DNA from: an uncultured Bacteroidota bacterium
GTDB lineage: Bacteria; Bacteroidota; Bacteroidia; Chitinophagales; Chitinophagaceae
Reading direction: 5' to 3'
NCBI GenBank assembly: GCA_903912405.1
Contig: CAIWHF010000043.1
Coordinates: 1 to 5,598, forward strand
Length of the DNA stretch: 5,598 nt
Shown: one piece after another, positions 5,371 to 5,598 of the stretch
Position numbering within the stretch: the first letter of the stretch is position 1
Layout: the number at the start of each line of letters is the position of its first letter
Notes under the pieces: model-generated
The model's input: the letters and a program-made list of their open reading frames with translations, nothing else
Told to the model about the DNA's origin: nothing
Databases searched by the model: none
Made by a program: the position numbers and the translations under genes

Positions 5371-5598
5371 TAGCTAATTTATTTTTACCGTTACGATGGA
5401 TCAACCAGGTTTGTGCTTTACAACTTAAATAAGCGCTTCCTGCACCTATAAGGGCACCTACAAAAACATCAGAAGGATAATGCTCCCCTAAATATAATCG
5501 AGAATAGGCAATAGCCGATGCCCAAGTAAATGCTGTAATTTTTATCCAATTTTTATGCGTAATCATACTCACATTCATGGCCGTATTAAATGCCATAC
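5360..5598 (-). CDS. PAP2-family phosphatase, C-terminal part only (5' end outside window)
   Basis: About 79 C-terminal codons are visible. They contain the third PAP2 active-site motif, S-R-x5-H-x3-D, in SRLYLGEHYPSD: the His is the catalytic nucleophile and the Asp supports it. A hydrophobic segment precedes the motif (WIKITAFTWASAIAY) and another follows it (VFVGALIGAGSAYL), with a basic cytoplasmic tail. The family dephosphorylates membrane lipids such as phosphatidic acid, phosphatidylglycerol phosphate or undecaprenyl pyrophosphate, with the active site usually on the periplasmic face. The Met at 5596 is almost certainly internal: MAFNTA is what normally follows the PSGH motif, which, like the first motif, must lie beyond the window edge. 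The stop overlaps the NadR-like gene start by 11 bp in a different frame, so they form one transcription unit. Confidence 0.88.
   Translation of the reverse strand, partial: MAFNTAMNVSMITHKNWIKITAFTWASAIAYSRLYLGEHYPSDVFVGALIGAGSAYLSCKAQTWLIHRNGKNKLANVL

Noticed and set aside
5594..5596. ATG as the true start of the PAP2 gene
   Set aside because: The protein would lack the first two PAP2 motifs, and the residues after this Met match the region just downstream of PSGH, so the gene continues beyond the window.

Overview
This is AT-rich bacterial DNA, almost certainly from a member of the Bacteroidota, most plausibly the Chitinophagales/Sphingobacteriales side. The evidence is: genes preceded by A/T-rich leaders without Shine-Dalgarno sequences; -7 boxes matching the Bacteroidota consensus TAnnTTTG upstream of two genes; a lipoprotein whose mature end reads C-S-D-D-E, like the Bacteroidota lipoprotein export signal; and gene families typical of the phylum. 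The assignment rests on family recognition, not a database search.

Layout. (1) Bases 1-151 are the 3' end of a gene for a histone H1-like or similar basic DNA-binding protein with an Ala/Lys/Pro tail encoded by perfect 30-bp tandem repeats. A strong intrinsic terminator follows. (2) Bases 238-3103 look like one rightward operon: a consensus -7 box, a 76-residue two-helix membrane protein, a PstS-like substrate-binding lipoprotein and a secreted TPR protein, closed by a symmetrical terminator that also serves the converging gene. From memory, Bacteroidota often carry a PstS-like plus TPR pair behind exbB-exbD-exbD-tonB. Here the pair appears without tonB directly upstream, and no pstCAB transporter genes are visible. 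(3) Bases 3114-4034 (minus) encode a PfkB-family kinase of a recognisable subfamily whose substrate I do not know to be established. (4) A 109-bp divergent intergenic region separates it from a rightward sugar-1-phosphate nucleotidyltransferase (MurU/HddC-like, 4144-4866). (5) On the minus strand, the 3' part of a PAP2 phosphatase gene runs in from the right edge and overlaps by 11 bp a NadR-like nicotinamide riboside kinase gene. That gene in turn overlaps the nucleotidyltransferase gene tail-to-tail by 18 bp.

Working together. The central three genes plausibly form an envelope module: inner-membrane small protein, lipid-anchored binding protein and periplasmic TPR scaffold. The right half holds small-metabolite enzymes (sugar kinase, sugar nucleotide synthesis or cell-wall recycling, NAD salvage, lipid phosphate hydrolysis) with no clear shared pathway. 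I found no RNA gene, CRISPR array, insertion sequence or phage gene, and no gene-free stretch over 300 bases. The best candidate for something under-described is the small-protein/lipoprotein/TPR operon, followed by the PfkB subfamily.
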